A stretch of 64,000 nt of DNA, from contig DIXM01000012.1 in assembly GCA_002436025.1 (NCBI GenBank), positions 141,037-205,036 of the forward strand. The letters run 5' to 3'. A program made the position numbers and the translations under genes. Position 1 is the first letter of the stretch. Each line of letters starts with the position of its first letter. The notes beneath the pieces are model-generated. The model did not search any database and was not told the origin of the DNA. It worked only from the letters and a program-made list of their open reading frames with translations. The DNA is from a candidate division Hyd24-12 bacterium UBA6080. Its GTDB lineage: Bacteria; Fermentibacterota; Fermentibacteria; Fermentibacterales; JCC-6. Shown here piece by piece: positions 8,662-16,830 of this stretch.

Positions 8662-9746
8662 TTCGTAACCTTTCTGGACTCGCCCTTTTGAAGGAGAAAG
8701 GCCAGAAGTCCCAGGAGACCGAGTGCGTGGAAGAAAAGCAGAACGGCCTGATACGGCCTCAATGTGGGAAGGAGCAGCGCCAGGATGCCCATCAGTATGC
8801 CCAGCAGATAAAGAAGAAGTACCGACTCCCTCAAGGTAAGCCCCACCCGTGTGAGCCTGTGGGTAAGGTGGTTGCGGTCACCCTTCATGAGGGGCGCGCC
8901 TTTCCTCTTCCGGTATATCATCACAAGAAGAGTGTCCAGAATGGGAACGGCGAGGATCAGCAGGGGTGAGAAGACGGCAAGTTCACGTATTGAGCCTTCG
9001 GGCGTGTAAACCCCGAGAACGGCAATGACCGCCAGCATGAACCCAAGCATATTGCTGCCCCCGTCCCCCATGAAGATCCTGGCCGGCGGGAAGTTGTATA
9101 GCAGGAAGCCAAGGGAGGCCCCGGCAAGGCTGGCGGCAAGGAAAGCCACTGCGGCGTTGCCGTGCAGGACGTTGACCACGGTGAAGAAAAGGGCGGAAAT
9201 TGCCGATATCCCCGCGCACGAACCGTCGGAGTGGTCAAGCAGGTTCACGGAGTTGGTTATTCCCACCAGCCACAGCAGCGTGACGGGAGCAGCCAGAAGC
9301 GAAAGGCCTGAACCTGAGAGGAACAGGCTTACGCTGGCCCCCTCAAAAACGAAGTAAATGCCAACAAGAAGCGCAGTGATCGTGTGGAACAGCAGCTTCA
9401 CCATCGGGGACATCCCTATGATGTCGTCGAGCAGGCCTGTGAGAAGCATGAGAGTGGCGCCGATGATCATCATCACCGAAAGGGAGCCCCAGTCAAGGGG
9501 TGTGTCGCTCACTATGCCCTCGGTCAGTTCGGGCCACGCCAGATGGCCCGCCCAGACAACCACGGCGAATGAAAAGAAGAGGGCTGCTCCGCCCAGAAGG
9601 GGGGTTGGTTTCAGGTGACCCTTCTGTTCCTTGCCCGGCTTGTCCACGAAGTTCATTCGAAGGGCAACCCTGCGGGCGATGGGCGTCAGCACGGCGGATA
9701 CAAGAAAAGCCCCTGTGAGGGCGGTGAAAACTGGCAGCATTGTCAC
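8658..9746 (-). CDS. WecA/MraY-like polyprenyl-phosphate sugar-1-phosphate transferase
   Basis: A 362-residue polytopic membrane protein of glycosyltransferase family 4 (WecA/MraY/TagO). Visible motifs are FVDKP with KPTPLLGGAAL near the N-terminus, LTGLLDD around residue 105, NSVNLLDHSDG around 165 and ARIFMGDGGSNMLGF around 225. The reaction transfers GlcNAc-1-P or a related sugar phosphate from UDP-sugar to undecaprenyl phosphate, starting glycan assembly at the cytoplasmic face. The central motif reads DHSDGS where most members have DGLDGL. The start is GTG 9746 (GTGA overlap with the ATPase stop) or ATG 9740. A second initiating enzyme of the unrelated WbaP type lies at 13.1-14.4 kb, so two glycan pathways may begin here. 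Confidence 0.88.
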   Translation of the reverse strand: MTMLPVFTALTGAFLVSAVLTPIARRVALRMNFVDKPGKEQKGHLKPTPLLGGAALFFSFAVVVWAGHLAWPELTEGIVSDTPLDWGSLSVMMIIGATLMLLTGLLDDIIGMSPMVKLLFHTITALLVGIYFVFEGASVSLFLSGSGLSLLAAPVTLLWLVGITNSVNLLDHSDGSCAGISAISALFFTVVNVLHGNAAVAFLAASLAGASLGFLLYNFPPARIFMGDGGSNMLGFMLAVIAVLGVYTPEGSIRELAVFSPLLILAVPILDTLLVMIYRKRKGAPLMKGDRNHLTHRLTRVGLTLRESVLLLYLLGILMGILALLLPTLRPYQAVLLFFHALGLLGLLAFLLQKGESRKVTK

Positions 9747-10789
9747 GGGTACATCCTCATTCCGTCAGTTCCGAAGAAGATACAACGGAGGGGGTTCAAA
9801 GAGAAGGATACCATATCTCCCGACCCGACAACGGTATCTGGCTCACAGCGGCTGACGAGGGCTGTTCCCCCGATGGAAACATGAAGGATGACCTCGTTGC
9901 CCAGCGTTTCCATGAACTCGAGCCTGCCTTTGAAATCCCCTGAGGGATCGGGCGTCAGGTGTTCAGGTCTGACCCCGAGAAAGCAGTCTCCGTCGGGGAT
10001 CCCGACGGAAGGCACGACCCCCCCGGCAGTACGGCAAACGCCGTTCTCGACCTTTCCGGGGATGAGGTTTATGCCGGGACTTCCCATGAAACCTGCCACG
10101 AACATGTTGGCTGGATCGCGATAAAGCTGAAGGGGAGGTGCGGTCTGCTGGACCACGCCGTGGTCGAGCACCGCTATGCGGTCTCCAAGGGTCATGGCCT
10201 CGGACTGGTCGTGAGTCACGTAGATCACTGTGGTCGAAAGCCTTCTGTGCAGGGCCGCAAGCTCGTTCCTCATAGTCACCCTGAGCCCGGCGTCGAGGTT
10301 CGAGAGGGGCTCGTCGAAAAGAAAGACCCGGGGTTGTCTCACGATCGCCCTTCCAAGCGCGACCCGCTGCTTCTGGCCGCCGGAAAGCTCCCTGGGTTTC
10401 CTGTGCAGCAGTTCGGATATCCCGAGAACATCCGCGGCGTTTTGCACCAGCCTGTCCATCTCGGTGCGGGGGGTTTTCCGCATGCGAAGCCCAAAGGAAA
10501 GGTTGTCGTAAACGCTCATGTGGGGGTAAAGTGCGTAGTTCTGAAAGACCATGGCGATATTCCTGCCGCCAGGTGGCTCGCCGGTGACGTCTCTTCCACC
10601 GATCCTCACCGTTCCCGAGGTTGGTTCCGTGAGTCCGGCCAGTATCCGCAGCAGGGTTGATTTGCCGCATCCACTGGGACCCACGAGAACAAGGAATTCG
10701 CCATCGCCCACTTCCAGGGAAACGTTGGAGAGTGCCGGCGGGCCGTCATCAAAGGACTTGCAGACACGTTCGAAGGCCACCGACGCCAA
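9743..10789 (-). CDS. MalK/UgpC-type ABC transporter ATPase
   Basis: A 348-residue nucleotide-binding subunit of the sugar-importer (CUT1) class. It has Walker A GPSGCGKST near residue 37, a Q-loop in VFQNYALYPHMSVYDN, the signature LSGGQKQR near 132, Walker B VFLFDEPLSNLD and the switch histidine in YVTHDQSEA. A C-terminal TOBE/OB-like regulatory domain follows (about residues 240-348), as in MalK and UgpC. No permease or substrate-binding protein lies next to it. Such ATPases often serve several distant sugar importers. The gap to the downstream lipoprotein gene is one base, and the stop overlaps the next transferase start. Substrate unknown. Confidence 0.9.
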   Translation of the reverse strand: MASVAFERVCKSFDDGPPALSNVSLEVGDGEFLVLVGPSGCGKSTLLRILAGLTEPTSGTVRIGGRDVTGEPPGGRNIAMVFQNYALYPHMSVYDNLSFGLRMRKTPRTEMDRLVQNAADVLGISELLHRKPRELSGGQKQRVALGRAIVRQPRVFLFDEPLSNLDAGLRVTMRNELAALHRRLSTTVIYVTHDQSEAMTLGDRIAVLDHGVVQQTAPPLQLYRDPANMFVAGFMGSPGINLIPGKVENGVCRTAGGVVPSVGIPDGDCFLGVRPEHLTPDPSGDFKGRLEFMETLGNEVILHVSIGGTALVSRCEPDTVVGSGDMVSFSLNPLRCIFFGTDGMRMYP

Positions 10790-10790
10790 A

Positions 10791-11153
10791 CTACCTCACC
10801 TCCAGCAGAGAGACTTCCTGGCCGTTCCAGAAACCCCTTTCAGAACACATGGGATCAGAAAGCAGCCGGTATCCGTCAACGAGAAATGCATATCGGTACA
10901 TTCCACGGGGAAGGTCCGCAGGGATGGAGAGGAACCACTCGCCGCCGCCCTGATCGGTCATTTCGTCAGTCATCGGTTCGAATCGACCCGTTGGGCCCTC
11001 GGCGCCACCCCAGAGGTTCCAGTCGGAGACTACCTGTACCCGGGATGCGCCCGGGTATGACAGGAGCAGCCCAGTGGGATCGGTGCTTCGCGAGACCGGG
11101 GTCAGGGCGCTGCAGCCGCAGATGAGGGCGCAAAGAAGCGCGATTGCTCTCAT
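10791..11153 (-). CDS. Small lipoprotein with a CBM48/AMPK-beta-like glycan-binding domain
   Basis: A 120-residue protein. A hydrophobic signal ends in LICGC, a good lipobox, so it is likely a lipoprotein. The mature part resembles the early-set glycogen-binding domain (CBM48): SRVQVVSDWNLWGG, a WFLSIPADLPRGMYRYAFLVDG core and a terminal LLSDP. That domain binds alpha-glucans or serves as an accessory fold in glucan enzymes and AMPK-beta. Here it stands alone. I start at ATG 11153, which overlaps the previous stop as ATGA. A frame opening four codons earlier uses TTG. It sits between a MalK-type ATPase and a barrel-like protein, suggesting an envelope-side role in carbohydrate handling. The function is inferred. 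Confidence 0.72.
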   Translation of the reverse strand: MRAIALLCALICGCSALTPVSRSTDPTGLLLSYPGASRVQVVSDWNLWGGAEGPTGRFEPMTDEMTDQGGGEWFLSIPADLPRGMYRYAFLVDGYRLLSDPMCSERGFWNGQEVSLLEVR

Positions 11154-12319
11154 ATCCCGAGCCAACCTCCCAATTCTACGGTGAAAAGCGATGTTCCCTC
11201 ACTCCAGAAGTATCCAAGAAGGGCTCTGACCGGCCCCCTGAACGCAGAGATCCTTATCGTGCCTGAAGGATCGGCACTTTCAGAGAAAACATCTGAAGAC
11301 AACTCGAGTGACGCCGATACGGAAGGCACCGGGGAATATGTCGCCCTGCCGGCAAGCCTGACACTGTCCTGCGACGCGTAAACACCCATGCCGAACCCGG
11401 CCGGAGCCGCCCTGAACTCACCGAAGACAAAACCTGCCCAGTCCCCATCCCCCGAGGCGTCGGCGCCCGAACTCCAGTGAATGCCTGCGACGCTCTGCAT
11501 CGAATACCTGAGCATTGCGGAAAAGGAACCTTCGCCCTGCACCGGAAACCCCAGCTTCAAAACACCGGAGTGGGCCATCGGGCTCCCGGAAAGGTGAACC
11601 TTCAGCCCAGCCTGTGTGCTGTCGGCATCGGAATAGTGGACCCAGGGAACCAGCGACAGCGAGGCAGGAAGTCTGGCCCATTTCCCCCTCAGCTCAGCGT
11701 CAGCTCTCACAACCCCCGATGAGTCACTGTAACTGAACCATGGGACGAAGTCGGCCAATCGAACCACACCGCAAAGCGTGTTCATCTCAACCGGTCCCCT
11801 GAAACCGTCCCACCAGACCTGGGCGAAACCAAGCCAGGGAGACCTTATCCCGGTCCAGACCAGCGTATCCGCCGAGCCTTCCCGGTACGCCCTGTAGAAG
11901 CCGTCGAAGCCAAGAATGCCCCCGCCCTCGACTGCGGCGAACAAAAGGCTGTCCCGGGATGAGTTGTCCCGCTCGCGCCAGGGACGGTCGAGGCTGAAGA
12001 GAAACGGGCTGTCAGCCCCGTATGCGGCCTGGGCGCCGATCCAGGGTGATCCAGGCAATCTGAGCCCCCCGAAAGCGTGAAGGACCTTGAATCCGCTCTC
12101 ATCATGAACATGAACGGGGGAAGCCTGGGCAACTGCGTTCATGCGGTACCCTTCACCAAACACTGAGACCGAAGGCAGAAGAAGAAGGCTGTCCACGCCC
12201 AGCGTATTCAACCCTGAATCAAGGTCGGCCCCGCCGTAACTGTGGAATCCGGCGCCGGCTCGGAAGCCGCCTTCCCCGGACAGGGGTTGCAGGATCAGAA
12301 GGAAAAGAAGGGTGCACAT
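11150..12319 (-). CDS. Hypothetical secreted beta-barrel-like envelope protein (389 aa)
   Basis: Not recognised as a named family. It begins with a short hydrophobic signal (LLFLLILQPLSGEG). The mature part is rich in Gly, Ser and aromatic residues in alternating strand-like segments, such as AGFGMGVYASQDSVRLAGRA, and ends with FTVELGGWLGI, which would suit a closing barrel strand. That composition is typical of outer-membrane beta-barrels. The start overlaps the upstream stop by one base (TGATG). It is part of the overlapped polysaccharide run, so a role in envelope glycan export or anchoring is possible, but this rests only on location. Confidence 0.7.
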   Translation of the reverse strand: MCTLLFLLILQPLSGEGGFRAGAGFHSYGGADLDSGLNTLGVDSLLLLPSVSVFGEGYRMNAVAQASPVHVHDESGFKVLHAFGGLRLPGSPWIGAQAAYGADSPFLFSLDRPWRERDNSSRDSLLFAAVEGGGILGFDGFYRAYREGSADTLVWTGIRSPWLGFAQVWWDGFRGPVEMNTLCGVVRLADFVPWFSYSDSSGVVRADAELRGKWARLPASLSLVPWVHYSDADSTQAGLKVHLSGSPMAHSGVLKLGFPVQGEGSFSAMLRYSMQSVAGIHWSSGADASGDGDWAGFVFGEFRAAPAGFGMGVYASQDSVRLAGRATYSPVPSVSASLELSSDVFSESADPSGTIRISAFRGPVRALLGYFWSEGTSLFTVELGGWLGI

Positions 12320-13053
12320 CAGAGCCTCCAGCTCAGTCCGGCGCCGCCCTCGGCGTCATCCTCGTCGAAAACCACGGACAGGTCGATCCTGCAGGGTCCG
12401 GTGTGGAACAGGAGTCCAGAGTGCCAGTCCTTGCCGCCAGTCCCTGCGCTGAAGGAGAGGCTCGGTGTAATACGCAGCAGTGCACCGATCTCGGGACTTT
12501 CGGGGGTGAATCCTGCGTTCAGCGTGAACGCCCTGTTGAAGACATGGGTAAAACCAAGGCTCATCCGGGGTCTGGAGTCGGCGCTCCAGGTCGAGGCAGC
12601 ACCGAGGGCGAAGGAAGGGAACACTGAGAACTGCAATGAGGCAGTGGCAAAGGGATCAAAGCCGTCCCCCGAATCGGAAGCCCCCCCGGAGCAGCCCAGC
12701 ACTATGCTGGGTCCAAAAAGCCCCTCCATGAAGCCAATGGGGTCACCGGTAACGACCCACGCTCCACCGAGCGCGAATTCGAATTCGTCGACTCCGGTGT
12801 TGGCAGACGCGACCACCCCCGCCGAGAACATGTCACCAGGCAACGGCAGTCCGCCGTAGATCCCTATTTCCCCCGGACCCTCCTGAAAGCTTCGGGTCCA
12901 ACCGCCCACTTCGGGACCCTGAAGCCTCGAAAGCCCCGCAGGGGCTTCGCCAAGCTCGAGGGAAGACGCTGCCCATGCTGCGGGATGAACACCCCGGCCC
13001 ATGATGGACGGAGGCGAGTACAACAGTGCGGCTGCGAGAAGCAAGGCCGGCAT
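12319..13053 (-). CDS. Hypothetical secreted barrel-like protein (244 aa)
   Basis: Not recognised. It has an N-terminal hydrophobic signal (ALLLAAALLY), then a strand-rich protein with repeated Gly-aromatic patterns: GIYGGLPLPGDMFSAG, FEFALGGAWVV and MSLGFTHVFNRAFTLNAGF. The repeated Phe/Leu-Gly alternation and the closing GGAGLSWRL resemble porin-like or PorV-like outer-membrane proteins of the FCB group. It overlaps the sugar-transferase stop by one base (TGATG) and is followed by another barrel-like protein, so the two may form an envelope unit. The beta-barrel fold is inferred from composition. Confidence 0.68.
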   Translation of the reverse strand: MPALLLAAALLYSPPSIMGRGVHPAAWAASSLELGEAPAGLSRLQGPEVGGWTRSFQEGPGEIGIYGGLPLPGDMFSAGVVASANTGVDEFEFALGGAWVVTGDPIGFMEGLFGPSIVLGCSGGASDSGDGFDPFATASLQFSVFPSFALGAASTWSADSRPRMSLGFTHVFNRAFTLNAGFTPESPEIGALLRITPSLSFSAGTGGKDWHSGLLFHTGPCRIDLSVVFDEDDAEGGAGLSWRL

Positions 13054-14405
13054 CAGTAGGCACCCCTTCCCACCAGAACCGTGTACACGGTCCGGATGAG
13101 TATGGCAATATCAAGCATGAGTGACTGGTTGCGTATATAGTAGAAGTCGAATTCAAGGTTGTCGTGCAGGGGAAGGTCCTTTCTTCCCATGACCTGCCAA
13201 AGACCGGTTATCCCCGGTTTCACGTCGAGCCTTCTGCGCTGCCAGGCGTTGTAGTCCTGCACGATGAAGTCCATCTCGGGACGGGGACCCACAAGGCTCA
13301 TGCTGCCGTTCAGAACGTTGAAAAGCTGGGGAAGCTCGTCAAGGCTTGTTCTTCTGAGAAGCCTGCCCATGGGGGTTATCCTGGAATCCCCGGGGTCGAG
13401 CGGGGCGATCTCGTACTCCCCGGCCTGGGGCTTCATGGTCCTGAACTTGTACAGTGTGAATGGAGCACCGTTCCTGCCAATCCTCTTCTGTTTGAAGACG
13501 GGGTCGCCCTTGCCCTGAAAAAGCAGCAGAAGCCAGACAACAGCCATGAGGGGAGCCATGGCGACAATGAAGAATGCGGAAAGGGAAACATCCAGAAGGC
13601 GCTTCGCGGCCCTGTGGTAACTGCCGGTGCGGGCCGAGCCGATCTCCACCACGGGCATTCTTGTGAGTTCTTCGAGACTGCCCGCCCCGGAAGCGATCTG
13701 AAAAAGGTCGGTCACCACCATGAAAACCACTTCGTCAGTCTGGACAGAGTTTATCGCTTCCATGATCCCGGTCCTGCCCAGGGATGAACTTGCGAAGACA
13801 ACCTCGTCCACCTTCATGCTGCCGACCAGCCGTGGCAGGTCCCGGATGGTTCCACGGACGGGAACACCGCCGACAGTCGGCGCCACGTGCTTCTCATCCT
13901 CCACCAGCACACCCGCCATCACGTGCCTGGGTTCAGGCATGCGCATGAGCGAGGCGATGACCTTCTCGGCGTACTCGCCTGAACCCACCACCAGGACACC
14001 CGGGGCTTCCTTAACCGGAACGAGCCTTCCGGTGATCCACGCAGCGGCTTTCCTTGTGATGCTGTCGATCGGCCAGGCAACGACGATGAAAAGGAAAAGG
14101 ATCACGCGGGAATAGTCCATCTTGACCAGGTAGCTTGCAGCCATCAGAAAGACCGCCAGCATCAGGTAGGCCCTGATATGGCGCGTGAGTGACGTGATGC
14201 CGTTGGCGCGCCGGTTGGGTCGGTACAGATCGGCACCCTGAAAGCATGCGAACCAGATCAGGGCGACCCATGGGATGACAGGAAGGTAAACGGCCACGGG
14301 ATGATCGAACCGCGGAAGCATGGGCGCCATGACAATCGCCCTGATGTACCAGGTGAGAAGGACAGCGACCGGCACCGAAAGAAGGTCGGCGACAACCTGC
14401 CCCAT
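13053..14405 (-). CDS. Polyprenyl-phosphate sugar phosphotransferase (WbaP/exopolysaccharide type)
   Basis: About 450 residues: several membrane spans at the N-terminus, a nucleotide-binding-like middle (APGVLVVGSGEYAEKV), and the C-terminal bacterial sugar transferase domain with KRLLDVSLSAFF, YKFRTMKP, RRTSLDELPQLFNVL, SLVGPRPEM and KPGITGLWQV. The enzyme moves a hexose-1-phosphate from a nucleotide sugar to undecaprenyl phosphate, the first committed step of exopolysaccharide or O-antigen synthesis. The open frame extends 65 codons upstream, overlapping the glycosyltransferase gene, but the predicted membrane domain begins near ATG 14405, which I chose. Its ribosome-binding site is weak, so a non-ATG start slightly upstream is possible. 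Downstream, two barrel proteins are fused by one-base overlaps. Confidence 0.9.
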   Translation of the reverse strand: MGQVVADLLSVPVAVLLTWYIRAIVMAPMLPRFDHPVAVYLPVIPWVALIWFACFQGADLYRPNRRANGITSLTRHIRAYLMLAVFLMAASYLVKMDYSRVILFLFIVVAWPIDSITRKAAAWITGRLVPVKEAPGVLVVGSGEYAEKVIASLMRMPEPRHVMAGVLVEDEKHVAPTVGGVPVRGTIRDLPRLVGSMKVDEVVFASSSLGRTGIMEAINSVQTDEVVFMVVTDLFQIASGAGSLEELTRMPVVEIGSARTGSYHRAAKRLLDVSLSAFFIVAMAPLMAVVWLLLLFQGKGDPVFKQKRIGRNGAPFTLYKFRTMKPQAGEYEIAPLDPGDSRITPMGRLLRRTSLDELPQLFNVLNGSMSLVGPRPEMDFIVQDYNAWQRRRLDVKPGITGLWQVMGRKDLPLHDNLEFDFYYIRNQSLMLDIAILIRTVYTVLVGRGAY

Positions 14406-14428
14406 AATGAAGGCACGGTCGGATTTCC

Positions 14429-15394
14429 TTACGGGGGCGAACAGTTCGATCCTCCCTTCAGAATACCGTTGCTGAGTCCCGCGAACAAGGCGGTGCCCCG
14501 CCACCAGCAGAAAAAGGGGATCAGGGGGGTCATGTGCGGATCGAATGACAGGGCAACAATGATTATGGGAACGCAGGATACAAGAAAGACAACGAGCCAC
14601 GCCAGGGGAACAAGCGGTGAAAGGAAACCCGCTGTTAGCGCCGGAAGAAGAAGAGGTCCCAGAAGCATCTGAACCTTCATTGTCTGGGGTGTGTATCCAT
14701 CACTGCGAGCCATCCCCGGGAATTTTTTCAGAACCTTCAGCCGCCACCTGCCCCTGCTCATCTTGAGCCTGAAGTATGCACCCCAGCCCGGTCTGTGGGT
14801 ATGGGCCACCCCCGCATCGGGAACGAAGCAAATCCGCCCCCCGGACTTCAGAAGCCTCCAGGAAAGGTCAACATCCTCATGGTCCGGCACCGGGAAGGTC
14901 TCGTCGAAGCCGCCGGTGGACTCCAGGCTCTCCCTCGTGAACCCTGCGGAGTAGGTGTCGGCAATGGTCACTGCCCTTGCCCTCTCCATTATCCGGTACC
15001 GCTCCTGAAACTCAATCTGGGCAAGGCGCTGTATGGGAAGGGTTCCACCGCCCGTGTAGACGCCCTTCGAGGCGTGCCAGCCCGAGAACAGCGGGGCCGC
15101 GAGCTTCTCGGCCCAGTCCGGCATCGGGACGCAGTCGGAATCGGTGAAAAGTATGCAGCTTCCCCCTGATGCCCTCCAGCCGCGATTTCTCGCCCCGGCG
15201 GGTCCGGTTCTCACGGGGCTTGTCAGCACAATGTCGGCCAGGCCGCACACCTCTTCCGGACACACGGGTCCATCAATGCTCAGAACTATTTCAAGTGAAG
15301 ACCTCACGGTCTGACAGGCCAGCGCTTCGAGGCAGCGTAGAAGCGGCCCGGTGGGGCCGTGGAAGGGAACGACAACAGAGATCCGTTTCATCAT
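14429..15394 (-). CDS. Glycosyltransferase family 2 membrane-anchored enzyme
   Basis: A 321-residue GT2 protein. The N-terminal GT-A fold starts with RISVVVPFHGPTGPLLRCL, followed by GPAGARNRGWRASGG, the metal-binding FTDSDCVP (DxD motif) and PDHEDVDLSWRLLKSGGR, as in processive or rhamnosyl-type transferases. The last 80 residues hold two to three hydrophobic spans, so it is likely tethered to the inner membrane. It transfers a sugar from a nucleotide donor to a lipid-linked acceptor; the donor cannot be read from sequence. The start overlaps the radical SAM stop (ATGA). The 3' end lies 23 bases before the chosen start of the sugar transferase gene. Confidence 0.9.
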   Translation of the reverse strand: MMKRISVVVPFHGPTGPLLRCLEALACQTVRSSLEIVLSIDGPVCPEEVCGLADIVLTSPVRTGPAGARNRGWRASGGSCILFTDSDCVPMPDWAEKLAAPLFSGWHASKGVYTGGGTLPIQRLAQIEFQERYRIMERARAVTIADTYSAGFTRESLESTGGFDETFPVPDHEDVDLSWRLLKSGGRICFVPDAGVAHTHRPGWGAYFRLKMSRGRWRLKVLKKFPGMARSDGYTPQTMKVQMLLGPLLLPALTAGFLSPLVPLAWLVVFLVSCVPIIIVALSFDPHMTPLIPFFCWWRGTALFAGLSNGILKGGSNCSPP

Positions 15395-16830
15395 CCCCGT
15401 CTGAGCATGTGCCGTCGGAAGGTTCGAAAGGCCAGGAGAACGCTGCGCCTCTCGTCCCTGTCCCCAACCGTGCGCATGAACTTGCCAAGCAGGTAGCGGG
15501 GTCTAAGGTAGAACTTCCTTCTGGCCCTGTCACAGAAATCGACGAGATCCTCCGGGGAAAGATCAACGGTCCTGACCACGCAGTTGTGCGTGCCGTCGGG
15601 CTTCAGCCAGTCCCGAAAGGACGCGGGAACGATGCAGCCGTCTTCGCAGGCGAACCTGTATGCCATGGTTCCCGGGTAGACCATCAAAGGGTAGAACTGA
15701 GCCGTGTCGGGGTTCAGTTCGAGGGCGAACGAGAGTGTCTCCTCCATTGTGGCACGGGTTTCTCCCCGGGTGCCGACCATGAAACAACCGTGAACCCGTA
15801 CCCGCGCCCTGCGGCAGTCCGAAGCGAACCTTCGCATGCGTGCGGTCGTGAGGTTCTTGCCCATTGCCGCCAGGATCCTGTCGCTTCCGCTCTCAAATCC
15901 AACGCACACCGTTCTGAGGCCCGCCTTCCTGCACAGGAGAAGGGTATCGAAATCCATGTCGGCGCGCATGTTGCACGACCAGCTCATAGAAACCCTGCGC
16001 TGGATCATTTCCCGGGCGATGGCCGCGAGCCGCTCGCGGTCGGCGGTCATGGTGTCATCCTCGAAGAAGACTGCCCGGACTTCAGGCATGTTCTTCGCAA
16101 CCCATTCCACCTCGTCAACGATGTTCACAGGCGAGCGCGCCCTGAAAACATGCCCGGTGAGCGTCTGGGGGAAGACGCAGAAAGTGCAGTGGTTTGGGCA
16201 GCCCCTCCCCCCCATGATCATCACCTGCGGATGCAGCGCGTTGGGGTTTGAGTACCTTCTTACCGGAAGATGCCTTGCGTAGACCTCACTGACGAAGGGA
16301 AGGCTGTCGAGGTCTTCCAGGGGTTCAGCCCGGGGAGTGTCCACAATTCCGCCTTCGTTCCGCAAAACCAGCCCGGGAACTATCTCGAGCGGCATGTTCT
16401 CCGAAATCGCTTCGGCAGCGCCCAGTAGAGGCTTTTCGTACTCACCCGCCACAACTCCCCTGAACAGGGACCCCAGGGCAATAGTCGCCGCGGGCAGGGC
16501 GGAAGGGTGGGTTCCCACCAGAAGAACGGTGAGACCCTTCGATGCAATGTCGTCCGCGATCTTCACGTCGGAAGCTATGGATGGGGTCGAGGTTTCCACC
16601 ACCACCAGGGATGGCGCGAAATCACGTATGCGTTCCAGGACTTGGGATGAGGACATGTCCATCGCAGGGGCGTCGATGAACTGGACTTCGTGGCCCGCCT
16701 GCTCGAGGGCGGCCACCGCATATGAGAGCCAGATCGGGTAATAGAGGCAACCGCTCCGGGTGACCGCGGGGCTTCTCTGACCCCGGCTGTACCCCGGAAG
16801 GAACGGTGGATTGAGGGCTGTTATCCTCAT
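15391..16830 (-). CDS. Cobalamin-binding radical SAM protein (first copy)
   Basis: A 479-residue B12-dependent radical SAM enzyme. The N-terminal B12-binding domain covers about residues 30-150 (PSLVVVETSTPSIASD, TVLLVGTHPSALP). The radical SAM core has the iron-sulfur motif CPNHCTFC near residue 210, then AVFFEDDTM and TVCVGFESGSD, family blocks of the BchE/PhpK-like class. Such enzymes methylate unactivated carbons or make ring or chain rearrangements, often in lipid or natural-product pathways. Start and stop both use ATGA overlaps with neighbouring glycosyltransferase genes, so it is probably part of surface-glycan or lipid modification. The substrate is unknown. A second, related protein lies at 19.8-21.3 kb. 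Confidence 0.88.
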   Translation of the reverse strand: MRITALNPPFLPGYSRGQRSPAVTRSGCLYYPIWLSYAVAALEQAGHEVQFIDAPAMDMSSSQVLERIRDFAPSLVVVETSTPSIASDVKIADDIASKGLTVLLVGTHPSALPAATIALGSLFRGVVAGEYEKPLLGAAEAISENMPLEIVPGLVLRNEGGIVDTPRAEPLEDLDSLPFVSEVYARHLPVRRYSNPNALHPQVMIMGGRGCPNHCTFCVFPQTLTGHVFRARSPVNIVDEVEWVAKNMPEVRAVFFEDDTMTADRERLAAIAREMIQRRVSMSWSCNMRADMDFDTLLLCRKAGLRTVCVGFESGSDRILAAMGKNLTTARMRRFASDCRRARVRVHGCFMVGTRGETRATMEETLSFALELNPDTAQFYPLMVYPGTMAYRFACEDGCIVPASFRDWLKPDGTHNCVVRTVDLSPEDLVDFCDRARRKFYLRPRYLLGKFMRTVGDRDERRSVLLAFRTFRRHMLRRG

